A stretch of 64,000 nucleotides of DNA from EW11 sp035765635 (GCA_035765635.1 DASTWZ010000003.1:62001-126000); one strand, 5' to 3'. Numbered from the stretch's first letter, positions 29,132 through 40,794 are shown. The notes: generated from the sequence alone by a model not told the origin. Made by a program: numbers and translations.

Positions 29132-31603
29132 ATGATGCTTCAAAGCCGTTGGCGCGCGTCAGCCGGTGCCCTTGCATTGGTTGTATCCACTACTTCGCTA
29201 CACGCTAGCGAATCGAATATAAAGATCCCCGACCTCTCGTCCGTTAACTTCGATCTGTTTGGCAACCCGGTCAGCGGAACCGCTGTACTGATGGGCGGCC
29301 TCGTCGTTTGCCTGCTCGGCTGCGCGTTTGGCGCGTGGCAGTATCTACAAACGAAACGACTGCCGGTGCATTCATCGATGGCCAATGTTTCTCAGATCAT
29401 TTGGGAAACGTGCAAAACGTATCTCGGACAGCAGGGAAAATTCCTCGTGGGCCTCTGGGGCCTGATCGCGCTCTGCATGATATATTATTTCGCCGGTCTC
29501 GAACATGAAGCATGGCGCAATATATTAATTATCCTGGCCGCTTCTATATTGGGCATTCTGGGCAGCTACGGCGTCGCCTGGTTCGGCATTCGCATCAACA
29601 CGGTCGCAAATTCACGCGCCGCATTTTCCGCTCTGCGCGGAAACCCGCTGGCGACTCTCAGCATTCCGCTTCGCTCCGGAATGAGCGTCGGCCTGCTGCT
29701 CGTCTCGATCGAGCTGCTCTTCATGATTTGCATATTGGCGTTTCTGCCGCGCGAGGTCGCCGGACCGTGCTTCGTCGGTTTCGCGATCGGCGAATCGCTT
29801 GGCGCGAGCGCGCTGCGCATTTGCGGCGGCATTTTCACGAAGATCGCGGATATTGGCGCGGACTTGATGAAGATCGTGTTCGATCTGCCGGAGGATGATC
29901 CGCGCAATCCCGGCGTGATCGCGGACTGCACCGGCGACAATGCTGGCGACTCCGTTGGGCCGACCGCGGACGGCTTCGAAACCTACGGCGTCACGGGCGT
30001 GGCACTCATCGCGTTTCTGGCGCTGGCCTTGGCCGCGCCGATCGACCAGACCCTGTGCGCGACGCTCATCGTATGGCTCTTCGCCATGCGTATCCTGATG
30101 ATCATTACATCATTCGTTTCGTATCTGCTGAACGATGCGGTGAGTCGTCTGCTTTACGGCTCCCATGATGATTTCAATCTCGAGCAGCCTTTGACTCATC
30201 TCGTTTGGTTAACATCGGCCGTGTCTGTCGTCGTCACTTTTGTGGCGAGCCACGCACTGCTCGCCAACATGCCGAATCATCCCGGCCTCTGGTGGGTGCT
30301 CTCGACGATTATTTCCGTCGGCACCGTGGCGGGCGCGATCATCCCGGAATTCACGAAGGCTTTCACGAGCACCGAGTCGCGGCACGTGAAAGAAGTCGTG
30401 ACCTCGTCGCAGCAAGGCGGCGCGTCGCTCAATATTCTTTCCGGATTCGTTTCGGGAAACTTTTCTGCGTTCTGGGAAGGGCTGACCATTCTCGTGCTGA
30501 TGGCCGGAGCGTATTACTGCAGTCAGAATCCCGCGCTGGTCGGAATCATGCCGAAGGACATTGGTTTCGCCGCGCCGATTTTTGCCTTTGGCCTCGTCGC
30601 CTTCGGCTTCCTCGGAATGGGGCCCGTCACCATCGCGGTCGACAGCTTTGGCCCGGTGACCGACAACGCGCAGTCTGTCTACGAACTCAGTCAGATCGAA
30701 TCGCGGCCGAACATCGCCGCGGAAATCGAGAAGGACTTCGGTTTCAAACCGGACTTCGAGAAAGCCAAATACCAATTGGAAAAAGCCGACGGCGCGGGAA
30801 ACACGTTCAAGGCCACGGCCAAACCCGTGCTCATCGGCACGGCCGTGGTCGGGGCCACGACCATGGTCTTCGGCATCATCCTGATGCTGCAGCAAACATT
30901 TGGTGGCGTAATTGAGCGGTTATCCTTGGTGCATCCGGAAGTCGTTCTCGGCCTGCTGATGGGCGGCTGCGTCATCTACTGGTTCACCGGCGCGAGCACG
31001 CAGGCTGTGGTCACCGGCGCGTATCGCGCGGTTGTTTATATCAAGGAAAACATGCGACTCGATGCCGCGATCGCCTCGACCGCCGCCTCGAAGGAGGTCG
31101 TGCGCATCTGCACGCAATACGCGCAGCGCGGCATGGTGAACATCTTTGTCGTGGTGTTCTGCTTCTCTCTCGCACTGCCGTTCTTCGATCCGTTCTTCTT
31201 CATTGGCTATCTCGTCGGGATGGCGTTCTTCGGACTTTTCCAAGCCATCTTCATGGCCAACGCCGGTGGTGCCTGGGACAACGCGAAGAAGATCGTCGAA
31301 GTCGAATTGAAGCAGAAGCACACTCCGCTTCACGCCGCGACCGTCGTGGGTGACACGGTGGGCGATCCGTTCAAGGACACGTCATCCGTCTCGCTGAATC
31401 CGGTGATCAAATTCACGACGCTTTTCGGTCTGCTCGCGGTGGAGATCGCCGTGAAAATGGAAGAGCCCATGATGCGGCGCGGCGTCGGGGTGTTTGTTCT
31501 GTTGATCGCCCTGGCGTTCGTTTACCGCAGCTTCTACAGCATGCGGATTCCCGCCGGGCAAAAAGAGACCGCCGTGCCGGATGCTTCACTGAAGCCGCAG
31601 TAA
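29132..31603 (+). CDS. hppA: Membrane-bound ion-translocating pyrophosphatase, divergent subfamily
   Basis: An 823-residue polytopic protein with about 16 hydrophobic helices. It hydrolyses pyrophosphate and pumps H+ and/or Na+. Recognisable active-site blocks are GASALRICGGIFTKIADIGA, EDDPRNPGVIADCTGDNAGD, SVGPTADGFE and GDTVGDPFKDTSSVSLNP. The usual D-x7-K-x-E motif reads DIGADLMKIVF, so the Lys and Glu are replaced at those positions. GNTFKA has Lys where potassium-independent enzymes have it (GNTTKA). These features suggest the evolutionarily divergent clade rather than classic Na+- or H+-PPases. ATG 29132 or 29135 is the likely start; the TTG at 29024 is not. The N-terminus looks like a cleavable signal. 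Confidence 0.92.
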   Translation: MMLQSRWRASAGALALVVSTTSLHASESNIKIPDLSSVNFDLFGNPVSGTAVLMGGLVVCLLGCAFGAWQYLQTKRLPVHSSMANVSQIIWETCKTYLGQQGKFLVGLWGLIALCMIYYFAGLEHEAWRNILIILAASILGILGSYGVAWFGIRINTVANSRAAFSALRGNPLATLSIPLRSGMSVGLLLVSIELLFMICILAFLPREVAGPCFVGFAIGESLGASALRICGGIFTKIADIGADLMKIVFDLPEDDPRNPGVIADCTGDNAGDSVGPTADGFETYGVTGVALIAFLALALAAPIDQTLCATLIVWLFAMRILMIITSFVSYLLNDAVSRLLYGSHDDFNLEQPLTHLVWLTSAVSVVVTFVASHALLANMPNHPGLWWVLSTIISVGTVAGAIIPEFTKAFTSTESRHVKEVVTSSQQGGASLNILSGFVSGNFSAFWEGLTILVLMAGAYYCSQNPALVGIMPKDIGFAAPIFAFGLVAFGFLGMGPVTIAVDSFGPVTDNAQSVYELSQIESRPNIAAEIEKDFGFKPDFEKAKYQLEKADGAGNTFKATAKPVLIGTAVVGATTMVFGIILMLQQTFGGVIERLSLVHPEVVLGLLMGGCVIYWFTGASTQAVVTGAYRAVVYIKENMRLDAAIASTAASKEVVRICTQYAQRGMVNIFVVVFCFSLALPFFDPFFFIGYLVGMAFFGLFQAIFMANAGGAWDNAKKIVEVELKQKHTPLHAATVVGDTVGDPFKDTSSVSLNPVIKFTTLFGLLAVEIAVKMEEPMMRRGVGVFVLLIALAFVYRSFYSMRIPAGQKETAVPDASLKPQ

Positions 31604-31625
31604 GCAGGCGGCGGTGTGTAGTGGC

Positions 31626-31667
31626 TGGGCGAATACAAGCGGGCTTTCGTAAATTTGTATTCGCCCA
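31626..31667. other. 13-bp hairpin after the pyrophosphatase gene
   Basis: TGGGCGAATACAA (31626-31638) is exactly complementary to TTGTATTCGCCCA (31655-31667). A second small stem, CCCTC/GAGGG, follows at about 31676-31694. There is no T-run. It may slow or end transcription, or protect the 3' end of the mRNA. Confidence 0.45.
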
Positions 31668-31741
31668 AGGGGTTTCCCTCATTTACGCGAGGGAGAGTAC
31701 CCTGCATTTTCTTCGCGCCGCTTCTGCTACTCTCTTCATCC

Positions 31742-32578
31742 ATGCGTCTTTTCACGTCCGCCATCGCTTTTTCGCTGCTGGCTGTCGCCCTCCCTGCTTC
31801 TGCGCAGCTCTCTCCGCTGCCTGCTTCGTCCAATACGGACGGCATTTATCTCAACGGCTTCGGCGGTTCGCCGGACAATACTGCGAACTGGACGGGCAGT
31901 GCGCTCGAGGATTACCGCCTAGGCGGCGCTTCGAGCTTCAGTCCTCCAGCGGGCGGTGGGACAGATACATTTGGCCGCGACTGGGGCGTCGGCGCTCCGG
32001 ACAGATCGGCCGTTGCGAATAATGGAGGAACCTTTCGCGCGATCTTTCTCGGCGGCTCGGCCGGCGCGTGGCTCAACGGCATCGGTTATGTGTATTCCGG
32101 CGATTTGAGCGGGGGAACTCCTGCATCGGGCGACGCATTCACCATCGCTGCCGCCCCTGGCCTTCTTGCGTTTGGCGATACGGCGGATATTCCGCTGATC
32201 CCAGGCGACGGAAGCAGCTTCGATTACTGGCTCTCGACTGCGAGCGGTGCGTACACGTTGTTCGATGCCGCGCACAGTTCCGGCGGCTCGCCGCGGGCGC
32301 AGGTGCTCTGGACACAAGCGCCGCTATTGATCCCTACGTATGTCCCCGCTCTAGGCCGCAGCGTGGCGGTCGAGACGTGGATCGTTGATTTCACCGAGGT
32401 TTCGAATGAAGCCGCGGCCGCGAGTGCGCCGCGGGAATTTCGTTTTGCCTTTCAGCAATACGCCGTTTCCGGCTCGCCCGTGGTCACCGACCCGGTGCCA
32501 GAGCCCTCGACCTACGGCTTGATCGCCGCAAGCTGCTTGGCCGCCGCAGCCATCGCCCGCCGACGTGCTCGTCGCTGA
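31742..32578 (+). CDS. PEP-CTERM sorting domain protein
   Basis: A 278-residue exported protein from ATG 31742 with a signal peptide (SAIAFSLLAVALPASAQ). The body is Gly/Ser/Asp-rich without an enzyme motif. The C-terminus is a full PEP-CTERM signal: VPEPSTYG, hydrophobic LIAASCLAAAAIA, then RRRARR. It shares the sorting signal but little else with the protein at 23971-25014. An exosortase encoded elsewhere is needed. Confidence 0.9.
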   Translation: MRLFTSAIAFSLLAVALPASAQLSPLPASSNTDGIYLNGFGGSPDNTANWTGSALEDYRLGGASSFSPPAGGGTDTFGRDWGVGAPDRSAVANNGGTFRAIFLGGSAGAWLNGIGYVYSGDLSGGTPASGDAFTIAAAPGLLAFGDTADIPLIPGDGSSFDYWLSTASGAYTLFDAAHSSGGSPRAQVLWTQAPLLIPTYVPALGRSVAVETWIVDFTEVSNEAAAASAPREFRFAFQQYAVSGSPVVTDPVPEPSTYGLIAASCLAAAAIARRRARR

Positions 32579-33147
32579 GGACGAGTACGCAGACGCGGAA
32601 AGGAGTCAGTCCGCGCCATGGGGCGCGGACTTTAGTAGGTCGGGAATCGGGACGCCTGCGCTTGCTCCACGAACCGACCTACGGAGCATGAGACGTCAGT
32701 GACGGGCTTGCAACGGAGCGCCAGCCTCCGGCTGGCAAGCCGATAAGTCCGTGCCGCTGCGCGGGACTCTAGATAAGAATGCCGGCGAGGACGCCAGCGC
32801 TCCCAGTGGCCGACATCGGCGAGACGCCGACGCTCGGCCAATACCAATACCCGGCGCTCGGCGAATACCCATCGCATGGCGAATCCCTAACAGCTCGACC
32901 GCCGAGCTGCGCCTTTCCAAGGCGCAGGAGGCTCTGGGAGCGCTGGCGTCCTCGCCGGCATTCTTTTAAAGTCCGCGCCTCGAGCGCGGACGGACCCGAT
33001 AGCGACGCCGCGGTTTTGCCAATCGAGTCCGTCCGCGTTCGAAGTGCGGACTGTAGAAAAGACGCCAAATGCCAGCGCCCTCGGCAATCGATCTACGCTC
33101 CCGCGCATGCGATTGCAGTCCTCGCGCAAGCCACACATTTTCCCGGC
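32579..33147. repeat. 569-base repeat-filled gap with hairpin (32608-32631) and palindrome D2 (32779-32961)
   Basis: A perfect hairpin AGTCCGCGCC/GGCGCGGACT with a four-base loop lies at 32608-32631, just after the PEP-CTERM gene. Element D2 has arms at 32779-32806 and 32934-32961 (ATGCCGGCGAGGACGCCAGC and inverse). Its inner hairpins, GGCCGACATCGGCGAGACGC..GCTCGGCC and TGCGCCTTTCCAAGGCGCA, are those of D1 but in the opposite order. Further TCCGCGC/GCGCGGA-type hairpins follow at about 32970-33055. No gene is convincing here. Confidence 0.85.
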
Positions 33148-33522
33148 ATGTCCCCGCTCGCCGCTTTGACGCCGGCTTGGATCGGCTACGAAATTGTTCA
33201 GCTCATCATCTGCGAGCGGTATCTTGGGATTAAACAAATCCAGGCGGGCAAAGACCCCCGCCTGGCCGGCCCTTCGGAACTGGTTTCATTCATCTGGATC
33301 GTGATGGTCGCCCTCTACGTCACCTGGATGATCGCGATGCTGTATGCACATGTTGGATACCCGCAGGTCATCGCGCTGATCGCAGTCTCAGTCATCGGCT
33401 ATGCCATCCGTGGCTTCTGCGGACTCCGTTTCGTCCTGGTGATCCTGACCTTCGAAGGTGCCATTCGCATTGGCATGCTCGTGTCGCTCGCCTCGCTCCT
33501 CTGGCGCGAACTCTTCGCTTGA
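33148..33522 (+). CDS. Small integral membrane protein of unknown function
   Basis: A 124-residue protein from ATG 33148. It has about four hydrophobic segments: TPAWIGYEIVQLIIC, LVSFIWIVMVALYVTWMIAM, PQVIALIAVSVIGYAI and IRIGMLVSLASLLW. A short charged loop ERYLGIKQIQAGKDPRLAG separates the first two. I recognise no family. The in-frame sequence upstream of 33148 is the D2 repeat and is not part of the protein. The amidase gene follows. Confidence 0.6.
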   Translation: MSPLAALTPAWIGYEIVQLIICERYLGIKQIQAGKDPRLAGPSELVSFIWIVMVALYVTWMIAMLYAHVGYPQVIALIAVSVIGYAIRGFCGLRFVLVILTFEGAIRIGMLVSLASLLWRELFA

Positions 33523-33529
33523 AGCGCCG

Positions 33530-33635
33530 CCTTCATCTGGCCTTCAGCCTTCGGCTCCCTCCAGTTCTTCTGCCTTCGCCTCCCTTCAGCCTTCCTCCTT
33601 CAGCCTTCCGCCTTCCCAGCCTTCGCCTTTCCCGC
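33530..33635. repeat. CTTCAGCC-type repeat C1
   Basis: A run of variants of CCTTCAGCCTT and CCTTCCGCC with the same word set as the palindromes at 43073-43235 and 44343-44460. It overlaps the in-frame extension upstream of the amidase start and explains why that extension encodes a Pro/Ser/Leu-rich tract. Confidence 0.7.
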
Positions 33636-33638
33636 GTC

Positions 33639-34118
33639 GTGCCCTTTCCGAAATGCTTCCATCCCTCGCCGAATTTCGCGGCCGAGCCGCCCAACACGCG
33701 CGAAGGAGTGGTCATCCATCACACCTGCCTCTCGCTGGAAGAGACCATCCGCAAGATGCTCAATCCGGATAGCCAGGTGAGCTACCACGCCATCATCGCA
33801 CTCGATGGATCGCAACACACGCTCGTGCCCGACACCTGCGTCGCCTGGCACGCCGGCGTATCCACTTTCCTAGGACGCGATCACTGCAACCGCTTCACCC
33901 TCGGCCTCGCCTTCGAAGGCGATACCTATCGCGCGCCATTGCTCGACGACCAAATCGAATCCGCGCTCGAGTGGCTGGCCGCGCGCTGGGCCGCGAATCG
34001 CTGGACGATCAACTGCATCACGGATCACCGACAAGTCGCGCCCGGCCGAAAAGACGATTTGAACCCGCCCGAGTGGGAACGATTTCGCGCGGCCCTGGCG
34101 CGCCGCTTTGGCGTGTAG
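33639..34118 (+). CDS. N-acetylmuramoyl-L-alanine amidase family protein (Amidase_2, AmpD-like)
   Basis: A compact 159-residue amidase domain. The zinc-ligand pattern is GVVIHHTCLSLEETI at the N-terminus and the late ITDHRQVAPGRKDDLNPPEW, which carries the second His and the K/D region. YHAIIALDGSQHTLV and VAWHAGVSTFLGRDHCNRFT are the usual middle blocks. It should cleave the bond between N-acetylmuramic acid and L-alanine in murein fragments. The start is taken as GTG 33639; sequence before it is repeat C1. No signal peptide is seen, which fits cytoplasmic AmpD-type recycling. Confidence 0.85.
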   Translation: MPFPKCFHPSPNFAAEPPNTREGVVIHHTCLSLEETIRKMLNPDSQVSYHAIIALDGSQHTLVPDTCVAWHAGVSTFLGRDHCNRFTLGLAFEGDTYRAPLLDDQIESALEWLAARWAANRWTINCITDHRQVAPGRKDDLNPPEWERFRAALARRFGV

Positions 34119-34136
34119 CGCCTCGTGCCTCCGGCG

Positions 34137-34157
34137 TGTAGTGCTTTTGGCACTACA
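34137..34157. other. Short hairpin after the amidase gene
   Basis: TGTAGTGC (34137-34144) pairs with GCACTACA (34150-34157) around TTTTG. It sits between convergent genes and may end transcription from either side. Confidence 0.4.
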
Positions 34158-34215
34158 TCGCGTCAGCCGATCACATGCGTGGCAAGGACGTGCTTCACGT
34201 CGCACGGCCGATCGA

Positions 34216-34497
34216 TCAAGCCTGCAAGCGACGCGCCGCGTCTTTTGGCACGGGCTCGCTGAAAGACTCCTTGAAGAATTCCTGGGCGGCACTGATCAGC
34301 TTCGAATAATTCGTGCAGTTTCCGATGCACGAATTCGGCACGCAGATCCGTTTGATCACGCCTTTGCCGATGTGATCAGGAGCTTCCCGATCCGGCGTAA
34401 GTTCCATCGAGAAACGCGGGTCCTCGAGGTGAACCACGAAGTGTTTAGACTTGCCGCCGCCCTCCCGTTCGATGCGGAGAAAGTTGCCTAAGTCCAT
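34216..34497 (-). CDS. Small conserved-looking protein of unknown function (93 aa)
   Basis: An ORF from ATG 34497 to 34216. It reads MDLGNFLRIEREGGGKSKHF, then VVHLEDPRFSMEL, GKGVIKRICVPNSCIGNC and a helical tail ISAAQEFFKESF. Balanced composition, in contrast to the Arg/Pro-rich antisense frames around it, suggests a real gene. Two cysteines lie four residues apart (CIGNC). No family is recognised and there is no signal peptide or membrane helix. Confidence 0.55.
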   Translation of the reverse strand: MDLGNFLRIEREGGGKSKHFVVHLEDPRFSMELTPDREAPDHIGKGVIKRICVPNSCIGNCTNYSKLISAAQEFFKESFSEPVPKDAARRLQA

Positions 34498-34610
34498 GCC
34501 CAGAGTTCAGCAGGAATCCTGCCTGCAGGGAACGCAAAACTTCGGGTCGCGTTTTCCCTTGAGAATTGAGCGGGCCGGACGCACAAAAACGCCGCTTTCA
34601 GCGCGCGTCC

Positions 34611-35891
34611 ATGAATTCGAACGACGAGGCCCCCAAACTCCCTTTCTGGCCCTTTATCCTCGCTGACGCCGCCTTGCTCGGCGCGGCCTTTTACCTCGGC
34701 TCCCGCACCTCCGCCCCCCTCGGCACCACCATCGTCGTTGTCATCGGCGTGCTCGTGGTCGTCGGCGCCTTCCTCGCCACGGTGCCGTTCGTGCTTTCTT
34801 ACACGCGTCGCCAGGACGAGACGTTGACCGAGCGTCAGCGCGAGATTTCAGCGCTCGCCCAATCCACCGCGTCCAGCGCCGAACAAATCAGCATCGCTGC
34901 TTCCAGCCTGCACGGCATCGCGGAAAACGCCGCAAAAAGCGCGCGCCTCGCCGAAACGCTCCCCGCGAAATTGCAGGAGAAAATTCACGAATTCAAAGAA
35001 CGCCTCAACGAGGTCTCCCTCACGGAAAACGAGTCGCTCTCCCAGGAGGTCAACAGCCTGCGCGCTTCAGAGACCGAGCGCATCGAGGCCGCCGTCGCGA
35101 CGATGCGCAAACTCACGCAGGACTTCACCCAGCTCGAAGCGATGAGCCGCAAAAATCTCGCCGAGCTGAACGAGGCCATGACCCAATTCACCGCAAAACT
35201 CGCGTCCGCAGCGGCCGCCGCCACCAAGCTCGCGAGTGCCACGGCGGCCGACACTGCTCCACAGGCGACTGCTGCTCCACCGGTCACAGCCAGCGCAGCT
35301 ACCGTTGCTGGTCCATCTGCTCCCGTTACTGCCACTGCTCCCGCTATTGCCAGCGCGCCTGTTGCGGCCAGTGCTCCAGCTGTCAGTGCACCCGTTGCTG
35401 CGACCGTGGCGGCGACCTCGCCCGCGCCGACTTCCGTCAGCACGACCGCAGTCAGCACGGCGGCAACAACGGCCCCGACGACGAGTCCCGAAACCGCAGC
35501 CGAACCAGCCGAGACTCCGGAAACAGAGAAAGTGCCCGCCCGCCGTCCGGCCAGGAAAACTCCCACCGCCGACGAACTCGGCCTCGGCCTCGACGCCGAG
35601 CCAGACGAACCGGCCGCGCTCTCGTCCGATGGCATCACCCGCCTCCTCGTCACCGCCTACATCGGCATCGGCAACAAACTGTTCATTCGCGGCGACGGTC
35701 CCGGCTTGAGCTGGGATCGCGGCACGCCCCTCCAATTCGTCTCGATCGGAAAGTGGCGCTGGGAAACGGGCGAAGCTGCCGGCCCGGTCCACTTGAAGCT
35801 TTTCAAGAACGATGCGGTCGAATGCACCTCGCTCGGCGAGGTCGAACTCGAAGCCGGCCATCAGCTTCAGGTCACCGCCAACTTTCAGTAA
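34611..35891 (+). CDS. Membrane-anchored Ala/Thr/Pro-rich protein with C-terminal beta domain
   Basis: A 426-residue protein from ATG 34611. Two adjacent transmembrane helices (FILADAALLGAAFYLGS; TTIVVVIGVLVVVGAFLA) are followed by a coiled-coil region of about residues 70-205 (QREISALAQ, LQEKIHEFKERLNE). Next come a low-complexity linker rich in Ala, Thr, Pro and Val (about 205-320) and a compact C-terminal domain (GITRLLVTAYIGIGNKLFIR, GDGPGLSWDRG, WRWETGEAAGPVHLKLF). The last part resembles starch-binding-like or early-set beta modules seen in verrucomicrobial proteins, but I cannot name the family with confidence. Function unknown. Confidence 0.75.
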   Translation: MNSNDEAPKLPFWPFILADAALLGAAFYLGSRTSAPLGTTIVVVIGVLVVVGAFLATVPFVLSYTRRQDETLTERQREISALAQSTASSAEQISIAASSLHGIAENAAKSARLAETLPAKLQEKIHEFKERLNEVSLTENESLSQEVNSLRASETERIEAAVATMRKLTQDFTQLEAMSRKNLAELNEAMTQFTAKLASAAAAATKLASATAADTAPQATAAPPVTASAATVAGPSAPVTATAPAIASAPVAASAPAVSAPVAATVAATSPAPTSVSTTAVSTAATTAPTTSPETAAEPAETPETEKVPARRPARKTPTADELGLGLDAEPDEPAALSSDGITRLLVTAYIGIGNKLFIRGDGPGLSWDRGTPLQFVSIGKWRWETGEAAGPVHLKLFKNDAVECTSLGEVELEAGHQLQVTANFQ

Positions 35892-36106
35892 TGCGGCGGC
35901 TTTTCCTGCGCGCTGGAAGAAGGTTCGCCCTCGGCGCCAGCGCGTAGTGCCGCACCGGATACACGGCCGCGCAACTCCTCGATCTCGCGCCTGAGCCGCG
36001 CGTTTTCCTCACTCAGCTTGAGCATGACGCGGTCCTGCTCCGTGACGTGGCGTTGCAGCCAGGCAAAGCGCTCCTCCAACCGATCCAGGCGATGTTCGTT
36101 CGACAC
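35885..36106 (-). CDS. slyX: SlyX family protein
   Basis: A 73-residue coiled-coil protein from GTG 36106 (SNEHRLDRLEERFAWLQRHV, then LSEENARLRREIEELR), the typical SlyX pattern, with a polar C-terminal tail. The role of SlyX is not established. Its end overlaps the end of the preceding plus-strand gene by seven bases. It follows the response regulator at 36140 on the same strand. Confidence 0.8.
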   Translation of the reverse strand: MSNEHRLDRLEERFAWLQRHVTEQDRVMLKLSEENARLRREIEELRGRVSGAALRAGAEGEPSSSAQEKPPHY

Positions 36107-36139
36107 TTGGTTCCTTCGCTGCAACGAGAGTCCGCGACC

Positions 36140-36731
36140 TCAGTCGCCCGACTTGTGGACTCGATCGGCCCGCGGCTTCCCTTGCTCGGCCTTCAACCGC
36201 TCCAGCTCCGGCTGGATGATTCGTGCATAGCAATCCGGGCAAATGGAATGACTGAATTCGCTGCCGGTGCGCTGGTTGATGTACGCCTCGATCTGCTGCC
36301 AGTAATTGTGGTCGTCACGCACTTTCTTGCAGTACGAGCAGATCGGGAGAAACGCCTCGAGCTGCTGAACCTGCGTCGCATATCGAAGAATGCGCTCGGC
36401 GACGCGCAACCGCATCCAGAGCTCCTGCAGATCGAGCGGCTTGGTGAGAAAATCATCGACGCCGGCCTCGATCGCCTCGCGCTGATTCGCGTGATCGGCC
36501 GTCCGGCTCGTGAGCAAAATAAAATACGTATAATCCGTATTCATCCGACTCCGGATGCGACGGCACAGATCGAGTCCATCCGTCTCGGGCATCAGCCAAT
36601 CGCTGACGATCACGCGCGCGGGTTGCGCTTCGAGCAACCGCAAGGCCTCGGCGCCATCGGACGCTTCGGTCACCTCATGGCCGAGCCGGTGCAATGCTTG
36701 CACCAGGATTTTTCGGGCCACCAAGTCGTCT

Positions 36732-36751
<20 letters not shown>
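36140..36751 (-). CDS. Response regulator with C-terminal Cys-rich (zinc-binding-type) output domain
   Basis: A 203-residue protein. Residues 1-122 are a full receiver: acidic pair E7-D8-D9, phosphoacceptor D51 (VIVSDWLMPETDG), switch Thr in LLTSR and K104 (FLTKPL). The C-terminal part carries C138-x2-C141 (PICSYCKKVRDDHNYW) and C171-x2-C174 (HSICPDCYARII), a four-cysteine module seen at the ends of many signalling proteins and probably binding zinc. It has no DNA-binding or enzyme domain. It overlaps the end of the hybrid kinase gene by 20 bases, so the two are very likely partners. Confidence 0.9.
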
Positions 36752-39533
<2,782 letters not shown>

Positions 39534-39662
39534 TCATGCACCCAGCCGTGTCTCCGACTAAGTTGCGGGCTGAAAAAACATCTCGTTCAGAAGCTTCGCA
39601 AGCCCGTCTGCGAGACTTACAAGTGTTTCGCAGGCTGGGAAATTGACGCCTGAAAACGGCCG

Positions 39663-40037
39663 TCAGCTCTTATTCGCTTCGAGCAGTTCGCGCAGAGTCT
39701 TGAAGAGCATTTCCCGCTCGAACGGTTTGGGGATCAGTGTCGCCGCACCCACGGCGCTCACCTGCTCCGGCACGCCCGCGATGGCTCGGCCAGTCATGAG
39801 CACAACAGGAAGGCCCCGCCAGCGATCGTCCGTTTTGAGGTAGCTGCAAAGCTCGTATCCCGTCATGCCGGGCATCTCGATATCGACCAAGGCGAGATCC
39901 GCGCCGTCCGACTCGAGGATCTGAATCGCGGAATCGCCACCGGCCGCCGCCGACACTTGGTAACCGGCGCGAGAGAGCAGCGTTCGCAACACCTCACGAA
40001 CGGCACCATTGTCATCGACTACCAAAATGCGGCTCAT
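39663..40037 (-). CDS. Single-domain response regulator (CheY-like)
   Basis: A 124-residue stand-alone receiver. It starts MSRILVVDDNGAVREVLRTL, the phosphoacceptor is D52 (LALVDIEMPGMTGYE), VVLMTGRA carries the switch Thr and K104 is in LIPKPFE. It has no output domain, so it probably passes or buffers phosphate for the hybrid kinase, whose start lies 130 bases downstream on the same strand. Confidence 0.92.
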   Translation of the reverse strand: MSRILVVDDNGAVREVLRTLLSRAGYQVSAAAGGDSAIQILESDGADLALVDIEMPGMTGYELCSYLKTDDRWRGLPVVLMTGRAIAGVPEQVSAVGAATLIPKPFEREMLFKTLRELLEANKS

Positions 40038-40284
40038 CTCGGGGATTTATTCCACGGTCTATAGCGTCCAACTCACAGAGATGCACATTTCAAAATTCCT
40101 CCACACCGTAAGATGCAATCGTTGATGCCCACGGTGTTTGGTTTGATAGGGTTGTTGTCAACGGAGAATCCTTCATCAGGAAGGCACCGCTGGCCGGTTG
40201 CGAACCGAAAACGGTAAGGTGTATTCCTCAGAAACAGGGCGCCGCGTTGACAAAGCTGTGGCGTAATCCGTAGTCCGAAAGACG
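40038..40284. promoter_or_regulatory. Divergent promoter region between the receiver and XRE genes
   Basis: The 247-base divergent gap must hold both promoters. A perfect -35-type hexamer TTGACA occurs at 40247-40252 upstream of the XRE gene, but I see no matching -10 box at the right distance. TTGATAGGGTTGTTGTCAACGG (about 40142-40163) contains a short imperfect palindrome. Nothing else stands out. Confidence 0.3.
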
Positions 40285-40770
40285 ATGAACTATACCCAGC
40301 TCTTTCGTACACTGAGGGAAGCGAAAGGCCTAACCCACGATGGTCTCGCACGCCTGGTCGGCTGCCACCGCAATACGGTGATCAACGTGGAAAGTGGTCG
40401 TCCCGTTAAATTCAGAACTGTTGCCGAACTCATGGAAAAAATGGGTTACGACGCGGAGTCTTCTGAAATGAAAAGCATCGCGCTGCTTTGGCTCGAGTCG
40501 ATCAGCGGAATCAACCTGACGCTCGATCGCAGCACCGCAGAGGCCCGCAAGAAAATCGCAAAATACCGCGCCACGGAAAAGGAGGCGGCGCAAATGCTCG
40601 CCGACGCCGTCGTCGCCGAACATCTCAGCGTCGATCAGATCAAGACGCTGTTGTTCGCGTCGTCCCGGCCGGATGTGATCACGATTCTCGAAGGAATTCG
40701 CGATCTCGTTCGCCAGGATGTCCCCGAAAGCGAGGACGTCCCGACGCTGCAGGTGGCAGAGGGAAACTAA
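40285..40770 (+). CDS. XRE-family helix-turn-helix transcriptional regulator
   Basis: A 161-residue protein with an N-terminal Cro/C1 helix-turn-helix (LFRTLREAKGLTHDGLARLV, GCHRNTVINVESGRPVKFRT). The rest is mostly helical (ARKKIAKYRATEKEAAQMLA, LSVDQIKTLLFASSRPDVIT), possibly for oligomerisation. I recognise no ligand-binding domain. Weak purine-rich GAAAGACG precedes ATG 40285. It is convergent with the YyaL-like gene. Confidence 0.85.
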   Translation: MNYTQLFRTLREAKGLTHDGLARLVGCHRNTVINVESGRPVKFRTVAELMEKMGYDAESSEMKSIALLWLESISGINLTLDRSTAEARKKIAKYRATEKEAAQMLADAVVAEHLSVDQIKTLLFASSRPDVITILEGIRDLVRQDVPESEDVPTLQVAEGN

Positions 40771-40794
40771 ATCAGCGCGGAGGGAGCGGAGTGG

